Shown: one piece after another, positions 45,300-58,100 of the stretch
How the letters are laid out: each line of letters starts with the position of its first letter
How positions within the stretch are numbered: the stretch's first letter is position 1
Source: Rhipicephalus microplus
Lineage: Eukaryota; Arthropoda; Arachnida; Ixodida; Ixodidae
Reading direction: 5' to 3'
Length of the DNA stretch: 64,000 nucleotides
NCBI RefSeq assembly: GCF_043290135.1
Contig: NC_134701.1
Span: 5,920,001 to 5,984,000 of the forward strand
Position numbers and translations under genes: made by a program
Notes under the pieces: model-generated
The model's input: only the letters and a program-made list of their open reading frames with translations
Told to the model about the DNA's origin: nothing
Database searches by the model: none

Positions 45300-48200
45300 G
45301 GGAGTGGTGTGTTGCTTTTTTATTTTGGGCAGATAGCTTTGAAGATATGTAATGATGGTGGTGAGAGTGGAGCACGACTGTCTCTGTGGCGCAATTGGCT
45401 AGCGCGATCGGCTGTTAACCGAAAGGTTGGAGGTACGAGCCCACCCGGTGGTGGTGCGGCGCTTTTGTTTCTTTGGGCTGATAGCTTTGAAGATATGTTC
45501 TGATGGTGGTGAGAGTGGAGCACGACTGTCTCCATGGCGCAATTGGCTATTCGATCGGCTGTTAACTGAAAGGTTTGAGGTTCGAGCCCTTCCGGGAGTG
45601 GTGCGGCGCTTTTTTTTCTTTGGGCTGATAGCTTTGAAGAAATGTTCTTATGGTGGTGAGAGTTGAGCACGTCTGTCTCCGTGGCGCAATTCGCTAGCGC
45701 GGTCGGCTGTTAACCGAAAGGTTGGAGGTTCGAGCCCTCCCGGGAGTGGTGTGTTGCTTTTTTATTTTTTGCTGATAGCTTTGAAAATATGTTCTGATGG
45801 TGGTGAGTGTGGAGCAGGACTGTCTCCGTGACGCAATTGGCTAGCTCGATCGGCTGTTAACCGAAAGGTTGGAGGTACGAGCCTACCCGGTGGAGGTGCG
45901 GCGCTTTTTTTTCTTTGGGCTGATAGCTTTGAAGATATGTTCTGATGGTGGTGAGAGTGGAGCACGACTGTCTCCGTGGCGCAGTTGGCTAGCGCGATCG
46001 GCTGTTAACCGAAAGGTTGGAGGTACGAGCCCACCCGGTGGTGGTGTGGCGCTTTTTTTTCTTTGGGCTGATAGCTCTGAAGAAATGTTCTGACGGTGGT
46101 GAGAATGAAGCACGACTGTCTTCATGGCGCAATTGGCTATGCGATCGGCTGTTAACTGAAAGGTTGGATGTTGGAGCCCTCCCGGGAGTGGTGTGTTGCG
46201 TTTTTTTCTTTGGGCTGATAGCTTTGAAGATATGTTCTCGTGGTGGTGAGAGTGGAGCAGGACTGTCTCCGTGGCGCAATTGGCTAGCGCGATCGGCTGT
46301 TAACCGAAATTTGGAGGTACGAGTCCACCCGGTGGTGGTGCGGCGCTTTTTTTTCTTTGGGCTGATAGCTTTGAAGAAATGTTCTGATGGTGGTGAGAGT
46401 GGAGCACGTCTGTCTCCGTGGCTCAATTGGCTAGCGCGGTCGGCTGTTAACCGAAAGGTTGGAGGTTCGAGCCCTCCGGGAGTGGTGTGTTGCTTTTTTT
46501 ATTTTGGGCTGATAGCTTTGAAAATATGTTTTGATGGTGGTGAGTGTGGAGCAGGACTGTCTCCGTGACGCAATTGGCTAGCGCGATCGGCTGTTAACCG
46601 AAAGGTTGGAGGTACGAGCCCAGCCGGTGGAGGTGCGGCGCTTTTTTTTCTTTGGACACATAGCTTTGAAGATATGTCCTGATGGTGGTGAGAGTGGAGC
46701 ACGACTGTCTCCGTGGCGCAATTGGCTAGCGGATTCAGCTGTTAGCCGAGAGGTTGGAGGTTTGAGCCCACCCGGTGGTGGTGCCGCGATTTTTTTTCCT
46801 TTGGGCTGATAGCTCTGAAAAAATGTTCTGACGGTGGTGAGAGTGGAGCACGACTGTCTCCGTGGCGCAATTGGCTAGCGCGATCGGCTGTTAACCGAAA
46901 GGATGGAGGTACGAGCCCTCCCGGGTGTGGTGTGTTGCTTTTTATTCTTTGGGCTGATAGGTTTGAAGATATGTTCTGATCGTGGTGAGAGTGGAGCACG
47001 ACTGTCTCCGTGGCGAAATTGGCTAGCGCGATCGGCTGTTAACCGAAAGGATGAAGGTACGAGCCCTTCCGGGTGTGGTGTGTTGCTTTTTATTCTTTGA
47101 GCTGATAGCTTTGAAGATATGTTCTGATCGTGGTGAGAGTGGAGCAGGACTGTCTCCGTGGCGCAATCGGCTAACGCGATCGGCTGTTAACCGAAAGGTT
47201 GGAGGTACGAGCCCACCCGGTGGTGGTGCGGCGCTTTTTTTTCTTCGGGCTGATAGCTTTGAAGATATGTTCTGATGGTGGTGAGAGTGGAGCAAGACTG
47301 TCTCCGTGGCGCAATCGGCTAGCGCAATCGGCTGTTAACCGAAGGTTGGAGGTACGAGCCCACCCGGTGGTGGTGCGGCGCTTGTTTTTCTTTGGGCTGA
47401 TAGCTTTGAAGACATGTTCTGATGGTGGTGAGAGTGGAGCACGACTGTCTCCGTGGCGCAATTGGCTAGTGCGATCAGCTGTTAACCGAAATTTAGAGGT
47501 ACGAGCCCACCCGGTGGTGGTGCGGCGCTTTTTTTTCTTTGGGCTGATAGCTCTGAAGAAATGTTCTGACGGTGGTGTGAGTGGAGCACGACTGTCTCCG
47601 TGACGCAATTGGCTAGCGCGATCGGCGTTTAACTGAAAGGTTGGAGGTTCGAGCCCTCCCGGGAGTGGTGTGTTGCTTTTTTTATTTTGGGCTGATAGCT
47701 TTGAAAATATGTTCTGATGGTGGTGAGTGTGGAGCAGGACTGTCTCCGTAGCGCAATTGGCTAGTGCGATCGGCTGTTAACCGAAAGGTTGGAGGTACGA
47801 GCCTACCCGGTGGAGGTGCGAGCCTACCCGGTGGAGGTGCGGCGCTTTTTTTTCTTTGGGCTGATAGCTTTGAAGATATGTTCTGATGGTGGTGAGAGGA
47901 GAGCACGACTGTCTCCGTGGCGCAATTGGCTAGCGCGATCGGCTGTTAACAGAGAGGTTTGAGGTTGGAGCCCTCCCGGTGGTGGTCCGGCACTTTTTTT
48001 TTCTTTGGGCTGATAGCTCTGAAGAAATGTTCTGACGGTGGTGAGAGTGGAGCACGACTGTCTCCGTGGCGCAATTGGCTATGCGAAAGGCTGTTAACCG
48101 GAAGGTTGGAGGTTCGAGCCCTACCGGGAGTGGTGTGTTGCTTTTTATTCTTTGGGCTGATAGCTTTGAAGATATGTTCTGATCGTGGTGAGAGTGGAGC

Positions 48201-50214
48201 AGGACTGTCTCCGTGGCGCAATCGGCTAACGCGATCGGCTGTTAACCGAAAGGTTTGAGGTACGAGCCCACCCGGTGGTGGTGCGGCGCTTTTTTTTCTT
48301 TGGGCTGATAGCTTTGAAGATATATTCTGATGGTGGTGAGAGTGGAGCACGACTGTCTCCGTGGCGCAATTGGCTAGTGCGATCAGCTGTTAACCGAAAT
48401 TTAGAGGTATGAGCCCACCCGGTGGTAGTGTGGCGATTTTTTTTCTTTGGGCTGATAGCTCTGAAGAAATGTTCTGACGGTGGTGTGAGTGGAGCACGAC
48501 TGTCTCCGTGGCGCAATTGGCTAGCGCGATCGGCTGTTAACCGCAAGGTTGGAGGTTCGAGCCCCCCCGGAAGTGGTGTGTTGCTTTTTTATTTTGGGCT
48601 GATAGCTTTGAAAATATGTTCTGATGGTGGTGAGTGTGGAGCAGGAATGTCTCCGTGGCGCAATTGGCTAGCGCGATCGGCTGTTAACCGAAAGGTTGGA
48701 GGTACGAGCCTACCCGGTGGAGGTGCGAGCCCACCCGGTGGAGTTGCGGCGCTTTTTTTTCTTTAGGCTGATAGCTTTGAAGATATGTTCTGATGGTGGT
48801 GAGAGGGGAGCACTACTGTCTCTGTGGCGCAATTGGCTAGCGCGATCGGCTGTTAACCGAGAGGTTGGAGGTTGGAGCCCTCCCGGTGGTGGTGCGGCGA
48901 TTTTTTTCCTTTTGGCTGATAGCTCTGAAGAAATGTTCTGACGGTGCTGAGAGTGGAGCACGACTGTCTTCATGGCGCAATTGGCTATGCGATCGGCTGT
49001 CAACTGAAAGGTTGGAGGTTCGAGTCCTCCCGGGAGTGGTGTATTGCTTTTTTTCTTTGGGCTGATAGCTTTGAAGAAATGTTCTGATGATGGTGAGAGT
49101 GGAGCACGACTGTCTCCGTGGCGCAGTTGGCTAGCGCGATCGGCTGTTAACCGAAAGGTTGGAGGTAGGAGCCCACCCGGTGGTGGTGTGGCGCTTTTTT
49201 TTTCTTTGGGCTGATAGCTCTGAAGAAATGTTCTGACGGTGGTGAGAGTGGAGCACGACTGTCTTCGTGGCGCAATTGGCTATGCGATCGGCTGTTAACT
49301 GAAAGGTTTGATGTTGGAGCCCTCCCGGGAGTTTTGTGTTGCGTTTTTTTCTTTGGGCTGATAGCTTTGAAGATATGTAATGATGGTGGTGAGAGTGGAG
49401 CACGACTGTCTCCGTGGCGCAATTGGCTAGCGCGATCGGCTGTTAACCGAAAGGTTGGAGGTACGAGCCCACCCGGTGGTGGTGCGGCGCTTTTTTTTTC
49501 TTTGGGCTGATAGCTTTGAAGATATGTTCTGATTGTGGTGAGAGTGGAGCACGACTGTCTCCATGGCGATATTGGCTATTCGATCGGCTGTTAACTGAAA
49601 GGTTTAAGGTTCGAGCCCTTCCGGGAGTGGTGCGGCGCTTTTTTTTCTTTGGGCTGATAGCTTTGAAGAAATGTTCTTATGGTGGTGAGAGTTGAGCACG
49701 TCTGTCTCCGTGGCGCAATTGGCTAGCGCGGTCGGCTGTTAACCAAAAGGTTGGAGGTTCGAGCCCTCCCGGGAGTGGTGTGTTGCTTTTTTTTATTTTT
49801 TGCTGATAGCTTTGAAAATATGTTTTGATAGTGGTGAGTGTGGAGCAGGACTGTCTCCGTGACGCAATTGGCTAGCTCGATCGGCTGTTAACCGAAAGGT
49901 TGGATGTTGGAGCCCTCCCGGGAGTGGTGTGTTGCGTTTTTTTCTTTGGGCTGATAGCTTTGAAGATATGTTCTCGTGGTGGTGAGAGTGGAGCAGGACT
50001 GTCTCCGTGGCGCAATTGGCTAGCGCGATCGGCTGTTAACCGAAATTTGGAGGTACGAGTCCACCCGGTGGTGGTGCGGCGCTTTTTTTTCTTTGGGCTG
50101 ATAGCTTTGAAGAAATGTTCTGATGGTGGTGAGAGTGGAGCGCGTCTGTCTCCGTGGCTCAATTGGCTAGCGCGGTCGGCTGTTAACCGAAAGGTTGGAG
50201 GTTCGAGCCCTCCC
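45300..50214 (+). repeat. 4.9-kb higher-order repeat, copy 1
   Basis: About 33 monomers here match the next 4.9 kb at an offset of 4915-4916 bases (45427 versus 50342, 47199 versus 52114, 49900 versus 54815). Left homology ends inside a T arm: copy 1 is preceded by the GGTTTGAGGTTCG form and copy 2 by GGTTGGAGGTTCG, so the exchange was monomer-in-register. Confidence 0.88.
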
Positions 50215-53200
50215 GGGAGTGGTGTGTTGCTTTTTTATTTTGGGCAGATAGCTTTGAAGATATATAATGATGGTGGTGAGAGTGGAGCACGACTGTCTCT
50301 GTGGCGCAATTGGCTAGCGCGATCGGCTGTTAACCGAAAGGTTGGAGGTACGAGCCCACCCGGTGGTGGTGCGGCGCTTTTGTTTCTTTGGGCTGATAGC
50401 TTTGAAGATATGTTCTGATGGTGGTGAGAGTGGAGCACGACTGTCTCCATGGCGCAATTGGCTATTCGATCGGCTGTTAACTGAAAGGTTTGAGGTTCGA
50501 GCCCTTCCGGGAGTGGTGCGGCGCTTTTTTTTCTTTGGGCTGATAGCTTTGAAGAAATGTTCTTATGGTGGTGAGAGTTGAGCACGTCTGTCTCCGTGGC
50601 GCAATTCGCTAGCGCGGTCGGCTGTTAACCGAAAGGTTGGAGGTTCGAGCCCTCCCGGGAGTGGTGTGTTGCTTTTTTATTTTTTGCTGATAGCTTTGAA
50701 AATATGTTTTGATGGTGGTGAGTGTGGAGCAGGACTGTCTCCGTGACGCAATTGGCTAGCTCGATCGGCTGTTAACCGAAAGGTTGGAGGTACGAGCCTA
50801 CCCGGTGGAGGTGCGGCGCTTTTTTTTCTTTGGGCTGATAGCTTTGAAGATATGTTCTGATGGTGGTGAGAGTGGAGCACGACTGTCTCCGTGGCGCAGT
50901 TGGCTAGCGCGATCGGCTGTTAACCGAAAGGTTGGAGGTACGAGCCCACCCGGTGGTGGTGTGGCGCTTTTTTTTCTTTGGGCTGATAGCTCTGAAGAAA
51001 TGTTCTGACGGTGGTGAGAATGAAGCACGACTGTCTTCATGGCGCAATTGGCTATGCGATCGGCTGTTAACTGAAAGGTTGGATGTTGGAGCCCTCCCGG
51101 GAGTGGTGTGTTGCGTTTTTTTCTTTGGGCTGATAGCTTTGAAGATATGTTCTCGTGGTGGTGAGAGTGGAGCAGGACTGTCTCCGTGGCGCAATTGGCT
51201 AGCGCGATCGGCTGTTAACCGAAATTTGGAGGTACGAGTCCACCCGGTGGTGGTGCGGCGCTTTTTTTTCTTTGGGCTGATAGCTTTGAAGAAATGTTCT
51301 GATGGTGGTGAGAGTGGAGCACGTCTGTCTCCGTGGCTCAATTGGCTAGCGCGGTCGGCTGTTAACCGAAAGGTTGGAGGTTCGAGCCCTCCCGGGAGTG
51401 GTGTGTTGCTTTTTTTATTTTGGGCTGATAGCTTTGAAAATATGTTTTGATGGTGGTGAGTGTGGAGCAGGACTGTCTCCGTGACGCAATTGGCTAGCGC
51501 GATCGGCTGTTAACCGAAAGGTTGGAGGTACGAGCCCAGCCGGTGGAGGTGCGGCGCTTTTTTTTCTTTGGACACATAGCTTTGAAGATATGTCCTGATG
51601 GTGGTGAGAGTGGAGCACGACTGTCTCCGTGGCGCAATTGGCTAGCGGATTCAGCTGTTAGCCGAGAGGTTGGAGGTTTGAGCCCACCCGGTGGTGGTGC
51701 CGCGATTTTTTTCCTTTGGGCTGATAGCTCTGAAAAAATGTTCTGACGGTGGTGAGAGTGGAGCACGACTGTCTCCGTGGCGCAATTGGCTAGCGCGATC
51801 GGCTGTTAACCGAAAGGATGGAGGTACGAGCCCTCCCGGGTGTGGTGTGTTGCTTTTTATTCTTTGGGCTGATAGGTTTGAAGATATGTTCTGATCGTGG
51901 TGAGAGTGGAGCACGACTGTCTCCGTGGCGAAATTGGCTAGCGCGATCGGCTGTTAACCGAAAGGATGAAGGTACGAGCCCTTCCGGGTGTGGTGTGTTG
52001 CTTTTTATTCTTTGAGCTGATAGCTTTGAAGATATGTTCTGATCGTGGTGAGAGTGGAGCAGGACTGTCTCCGTGGCGCAATCGGCTAACGCGATCGGCT
52101 GTTAACCGAAAGGTTGGAGGTACGAGCCCACCCGGTGGTGGTGCGGCGCTTTTTTTTCTTCGGGCTGATAGCTTTGAAGATATGTTCTGATGGTGGTGAG
52201 AGTGGAGCAAGACTGTCTCCGTGGCGCAATCGGCTAGCGCAATCGGCTGTTAACCGAAGGTTGGAGGTACGAGCCCACCCGGTGGTGGTGCGGCGCTTGT
52301 TTTTCTTTGGGCTGATAGCTTTGAAGACATGTTCTGATGGTGGTGAGAGTGGAGCACGACTGTCTCCGTGGCGCTATTGGCTAGTGCGATCAGCTGTTAA
52401 CCGAAATTTAGAGGTACGAGCCCACCCGGTGGTGGTGCGGCGCTTTTTTTTCTTTGGGCTGATAGCTCTGAAGAAATGTTCTGACGGTGGTGTGAGTGGA
52501 GCACGACTGTCTCCGTGACGCAATTGGCTAGCGCGATCGGCGTTTAACTGAAAGGTTGGAGGTTCGAGCCCTCCCGGGAGTGGTGTGTTGCTTTTTTTAT
52601 TTTGGGCTGATAGCTTTGAAAATATGTTCTGATGGTGGTGAGTGTGGAGCAGGACTGTCTCCGTAGCGCAATTGGCTAGTGCGATCGGCTGTTAACCGAA
52701 AGGTTGGAGGTACGAGCCTACCCGGTGGAGGTGCGAGCCTACCCGGTGGAGGTGCGGCGCTTTTTTTTCTTTGGGCTGATAGCTTTGAAGATATGTTCTG
52801 ATGGTGGTGAGAGGAGAGCACGACTGTCTCCGTGGCGCAATTGGCTAGCGCGATCGGCTGTTAACAGAGAGGTTTGAGGTTGGAGCCCTCCCGGTGGTGG
52901 TCCGGCACTTTTTTTTTCTTTGGGCTGATAGCTCTGAAGAAATGTTCTGACGGTGGTGAGAGTGGAGCACGACTGTCTCCGTGGCGCAATTGGCTATGCG
53001 AAAGGCTGTTAACCGGAAGGTTGGAGGTTCGAGCCCTACCGGGAGTGGTGTGTTGCTTTTTATTCTTTGGGCTGATAGCTTTGAAGATATGTTCTGATCG
53101 TGGTGAGAGTGGAGCAGGACTGTCTCCGTGGCGCAATCGGCTAACGCGATCGGCTGTTAACCGAAAGGTTTGAGGTACGAGCCCACCCGGTGGTGGTGCG

Positions 53201-55130
53201 GCGCTTTTTTTTCTTTGGGCTGATAGCTTTGAAGATATATTCTGATGGTGGTGAGAGTGGAGCACGACTGTCTCCGTGGCGCAATTGGCTAGTGCGATCA
53301 GCTGTTAACCGAAATTTAGAGGTATGAGCCCACCCGGTGGTAGTGTGGCGATTTTTTTTCTTTGGGCTGATAGCTCTGAAGAAATGTTCTGACGGTGGTG
53401 TGAGTGGAGCACGACTGTCTCCGTGGCGCAATTGGCTAGCGCGATCGGCTGTTAACCGCAAGGTTGGAGGTTCGAGCCCCCCCGGAAGTGGTGTGTTGCT
53501 TTTTTATTTTGGGCTGATAGCTTTGAAAATATGTTCTGATGGTGGTGAGTGTGGAGCAGGAATGTCTCCGTGGCGCAATTGGCTAGCGCGATCGGCTGTT
53601 AACCGAAAGGTTGGAGGTACGAGCCTACCCGGTGGAGGTGCGAGCCCACCCGGTGGAGTTGCGGCGCTTTTTTTTCTTTAGGCTGATAGCTTTGAAGATA
53701 TGTTCTGATGGTGGTGAGAGGGGAGCACTACTGTCTCTGTGGCGCAATTGGCTAGCGCGATCGGCTGTTAACCGAGAGGTTGGAGGTTGGAGCCCTCCCG
53801 GTGGTGGTGCGGCGATTTTTTTCCTTTTGGCTGATAGCTCTGAAGAAATGTTCTGACGGTGCTGAGAGTGGAGCACGACTGTCTTCATGGCGCAATTGGC
53901 TATGCGATCGGCTGTCAACTGAAAGGTTGGAGGTTCGAGTCCTCCCGGGAGTGGTGTATTGCTTTTTTTCTTTGGGCTGATAGCTTTGAAGAAATGTTCT
54001 GATGATGGTGAGAGTGGAGCACGACTGTCTCCGTGGCGCAGTTGGCTAGCGCGATCGGCTGTTAACCGAAAGGTTGGAGGTAGGAGCCCACCCGGTGGTG
54101 GTGTGGCGCTTTTTTTTTCTTTGGGCTGATAGCTCTGAAGAAATGTTCTGACGGTGGTGAGAGTGGAGCACGACTGTCTTCGTGGCGCAATTGGCTATGC
54201 GATCGGCTGTTAACTGAAAGGTTTGATGTTGGAGCCCTCCCGGGAGTTTTGTGTTGCGTTTTTTTCTTTGGGCTGATAGCTTTGAAGATATGTAATGATG
54301 GTGGTGAGAGTGGAGCACGACTGTCTCCGTGGCGCAATTGGCTAGCGCGATCGGCTGTTAACCGAAAGGTTGGAGGTACGAGCCCACCCGGTGGTGGTGC
54401 GGCGCTTTTTTTTTCTTTGGGCTGATAGCTTTGAAGATATGTTCTGATTGTGGTGAGAGTGGAGCACGACTGTCTCCATGGCGATATTGGCTATTCGATC
54501 GGCTGTTAACTGAAAGGTTTAAGGTTCGAGCCCTTCCGGGAGTGGTGCGGCGCTTTTTTTTCTTTGGGCTGATAGCTTTGAAGAAATGTTCTTATGGTGG
54601 TGAGAGTTGAGCACGTCTGTCTCCGTGGCGCAATTGGCTAGCGCGGTCGGCTGTTAACCAAAAGGTTGGAGGTTCGAGCCCTCCCGGGAGTGGTGTGTTG
54701 CTTTTTTTTATTTTTTGCTGATAGCTTTGAAAATATGTTTTGATAGTGGTGAGTGTGGAGCAGGACTGTCTCCGTGACGCAATTGGCTAGCTCGATCGGC
54801 TGTTAACCGAAAGGTTGGATGTTGGAGCCCTCCCGGGAGTGGTGTGTTGCGTTTTTTTCTTTGGGCTGATAGCTTTGAAGATATGTTCTCGTGGTGGTGA
54901 GAGTGGAGCAGGACTGTCTCCGTGGCGCAATTGGCTAGCGCGATCGGCTGTTAACCGAAATTTGGAGGTACGAGTCCACCCGGTGGTGGAGCGGCGCTTT
55001 TTTTTCTTTGGGCTGATAGCTTTGAAGAAATGTTCTGATGGTGGTGAGAGTGGAGCGCGTCTGTCTCCGTGGCTCAATTGGCTAGCGCGGTCGGCTGTTA
55101 ACCGAAAGGTTGGAGGTTCGAGCCCTCCCG
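50215..55130 (+). repeat. 4.9-kb higher-order repeat, copy 2
   Basis: This is the tandem partner of 45300-50214. Visible differences are few: CCCTCCCGGG here versus CCCTCCGGG near 46475, GTGGTGGAGCGG near 54984 versus GTGGTGGTGCGG near 50069, and a one-base change in a T run near 46790. After about 55145 the sequence follows another sub-array (GGGCTGATAG in place of GGGCAGATAG). Confidence 0.88.
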
Positions 55131-58100
55131 GGAGTGGTGTGTTGCTTTTTTTATTTTGGGCTGATAGCTTTGAAAATATGTTTTGATGGTGGTGAGTGTG
55201 GAGCAGGACTGTCTCCGTGACGCAATTGGCTAGCGCGATCGGCTGTTAACCGAAAGATTGGAGGTACGAGCCCACCCGGTGGAGGTGCGGCGCTTTTTTT
55301 TCTTTGGACTCATAGCTTTGAAGATATGTCCTGATGGTGGTGAGAGTGGAGCACGACAGTCTCCGTGGCGCAATTGGCTAGCGCGATCGGCTGTTAGCCG
55401 AGAGGTTGGAGGTTCGAGCCCACCCGGTGGTGGTGCGGCGATTTTTTTCCTTTGGGCTGATAGCTCTGAAAAAATGTTCTGACGGTGGTGAGAGTGGAGC
55501 ACGACTGTCTCCGTGGAGCAATTGGCTAGCGCGATCGGCTGTTAACCGAAAGGATGGAGGTACGAGCCCTCCCGGGTGTGGTGTGTTGCTTTTTATTCTT
55601 TGGGCTGATAGCTTTGAAGATATGTTCTGATCGTGGTGAGAGTGGAGCACGACTGTCTCCGTGGCGCAATTGGCTAGCGTGATCGGCTGTTAACCGAAAG
55701 GATGGAGGTACGAGCCCTCCCGGGTGTGGTGTGTTGCTTTTTGTTCTTTGGGCTGATAGCTTTGAAGATATGTTCTGATCGTGGTGAGAGTGGAGCAGGA
55801 CTGTCTCCGTGGCGCAATCGGCTAACGCGATCGGCTGTTAACCGAAAGGTTGGAGGTACGACCCCACCCGGTGGTGGTGCGGCGCTTTTTTTTCTTTGGG
55901 CTGATAGCTTTGAAGATATGTTCTGATGGTGGTGAGAGTGGAGCAAGACTGTCTCCGTGGCGCAATCGGCTAGCGCGATCGGCTGTTAACCGAAGGTTGG
56001 AGGTACGAGCCCACCCGGTGGTGGTGCGGCGCTTGTTTTTCTTTGGGCTGATAGCTTTGAAGACATGTTCTGATGGTGGTGAGAGTGGAGCACGACTGTC
56101 TCCGTGGCGCAATTGGCTAGTGCGATCAGCTGTTAACCGAAATTTAGAGGTACGAGCCCACCCGGTGGTGGTGCGGCGCTTTTTTTTCTTTGGGCTGATA
56201 GCTCTGAAGAAATGTTCTGACGGTGGTGTGAGTGAAGCACGACTATCTCCGTGGCGCAATTGGCTAGCGCGATCGGCGTTTAACCGAAAGGTTGGAGGTT
56301 CGAGCCCTCCCGGGATTGGTGTGTTGCTTTTTTTATTTTGGGCTGATAGCTTTGAAAATATGTTCTGATGGTGGTGAGTGTGGAGCAGGACTGTCTCCGT
56401 GGCGCAATTGGCTAGTGCGATCGGCTGTTAACCGAAAGGTTGGCGGTACGAGCCCAACCGGTGGTGGTGCGGCGCTTTTTTTCTTTGGGCTGATAGCTTT
56501 GAAGATATGTTCTGATGGTGGTGAGAGTGAAGCACGACTGTCTCCGTGGCGCAATTGGCTAGCGCGATCGGCTGTTAACAAAAATGTTCGAGGTAAGAGC
56601 CCACCCGGTGGTGGTGCGGCGCTTTTTTTCTTTGGGCTGATAGCTTTGAAGATATGTTCTGATGGTGGTGAGAGTGGAGCACGACTGTCTCCGTGGCGCA
56701 ATTGGCTATTCGATCGGCTGTTAACTGAAAGGTTTGAGGTTCGAGCCCTTCCAGGAGTGGTGTGTTGCTTTTTTTATTTTTTGCTGATAGCTTTGAAAAT
56801 ATGTTTTGATGGTGGTGAGTGTGGAGCAGGACTGTCTCCGTGACGCAATTGGCTAGCTCGATCGGCTGTTAACCGAAAGGTTGGAGGTACGAGCCCACCT
56901 GGTGGAGGTGCGGCGCTTTTTTTTCTTTGGACTGATAGCTTTGAAGATATGTCCTGATGGTGGTGAGAGTGGAGCACGACTGTCTCCGTGGCGCAATTGG
57001 CTAGCGCGATCGACTGTTAACCGAGAGGTTGGAGGTTCGAGCCCACCCGGTGGTGGTGCGGCGCTTTTTATTCTTTGGGCTGATAGCGTTGAAGATATGT
57101 TCTGATGGTGGTGAGAGTGGAGCAGGACTGTCTCCGTGGCGCAATCGGCTAACGCGATCGGCTGTTAACTAAAAGGTTGGAGGTACGAGCCCTCCCGGGA
57201 GTGGTGTGTTGCTTTTTTTATCTTGGGCTGATAGCTTTGAAGATATGTTCTGATGGTGCTGAGAGTGGAGCACGACTGTCTCCGTGGCGCAATTGGCTAG
57301 CGCGATCGGCTGTTAAGCGAAAGGTTGGGGGTACGAGCCCACCCGGTGGTTGTGCGGCGCTTTTTTTTCTTTGGGCTGATAGCTTTGAAGATATGTTCTG
57401 ATGGTGGTGAGAGTGGAGCACGACTGTCTCCATGGCGCAATTGGCTATTCGATCGGCTGTTAACTGAAAGGTTTGAGGTTCGAGCCCTTCCGGGAGTGGT
57501 GTGTTGCTTTTTTTATTTTGGGCAGATAGCTTTGAAGATATGTAATGATGGTGGTGAGATGGAGCACGACTGTCTCCGTGGCGCAATTGGCTAGCGCGAT
57601 CGGCTGTTAACCGAAAGGTTGGAGGTACGAGCCCACCCGGTGGTGGTGCGGCGCTTTTTTTTTCTTTGGGCTGATAGCTTTGAAGATATGTTCTGATGGT
57701 GGTGAGAGTGGAGCACGACTGTCTCCATGGCGCAATTGGCTATTCGATCGGCTGTTAACTGAAAGGTTTGAGGTTCGAGCCCTTCTGGGAGTGGTGCGGC
57801 GCTTTTTTTTCTTTGGGCTGATAGCTTTGAAGAAATGTTCTTATGGTGGTGAGAGTTGAGCACGTCTGTCTCCGTGGCGCAATTGGCTAGCGCGGTCGGC
57901 TGTTAACCGAAAGGTTGGAGGTTCGAGCCCTCCCGGGAGTGGTGTGTTGCTTTTTTTATTTTTGCTGATAGCTTTGAAAATATGTTTTGATAGTGGTGAG
58001 TGTGGAGCAGGACTGTCTCCGTAACGCAATTGGCTAGCTCGATCGGCTGTTAACCGAAAGATTGGAGGTACGAGCCCACCCGGTGGAGGTGCGGCGCTTT

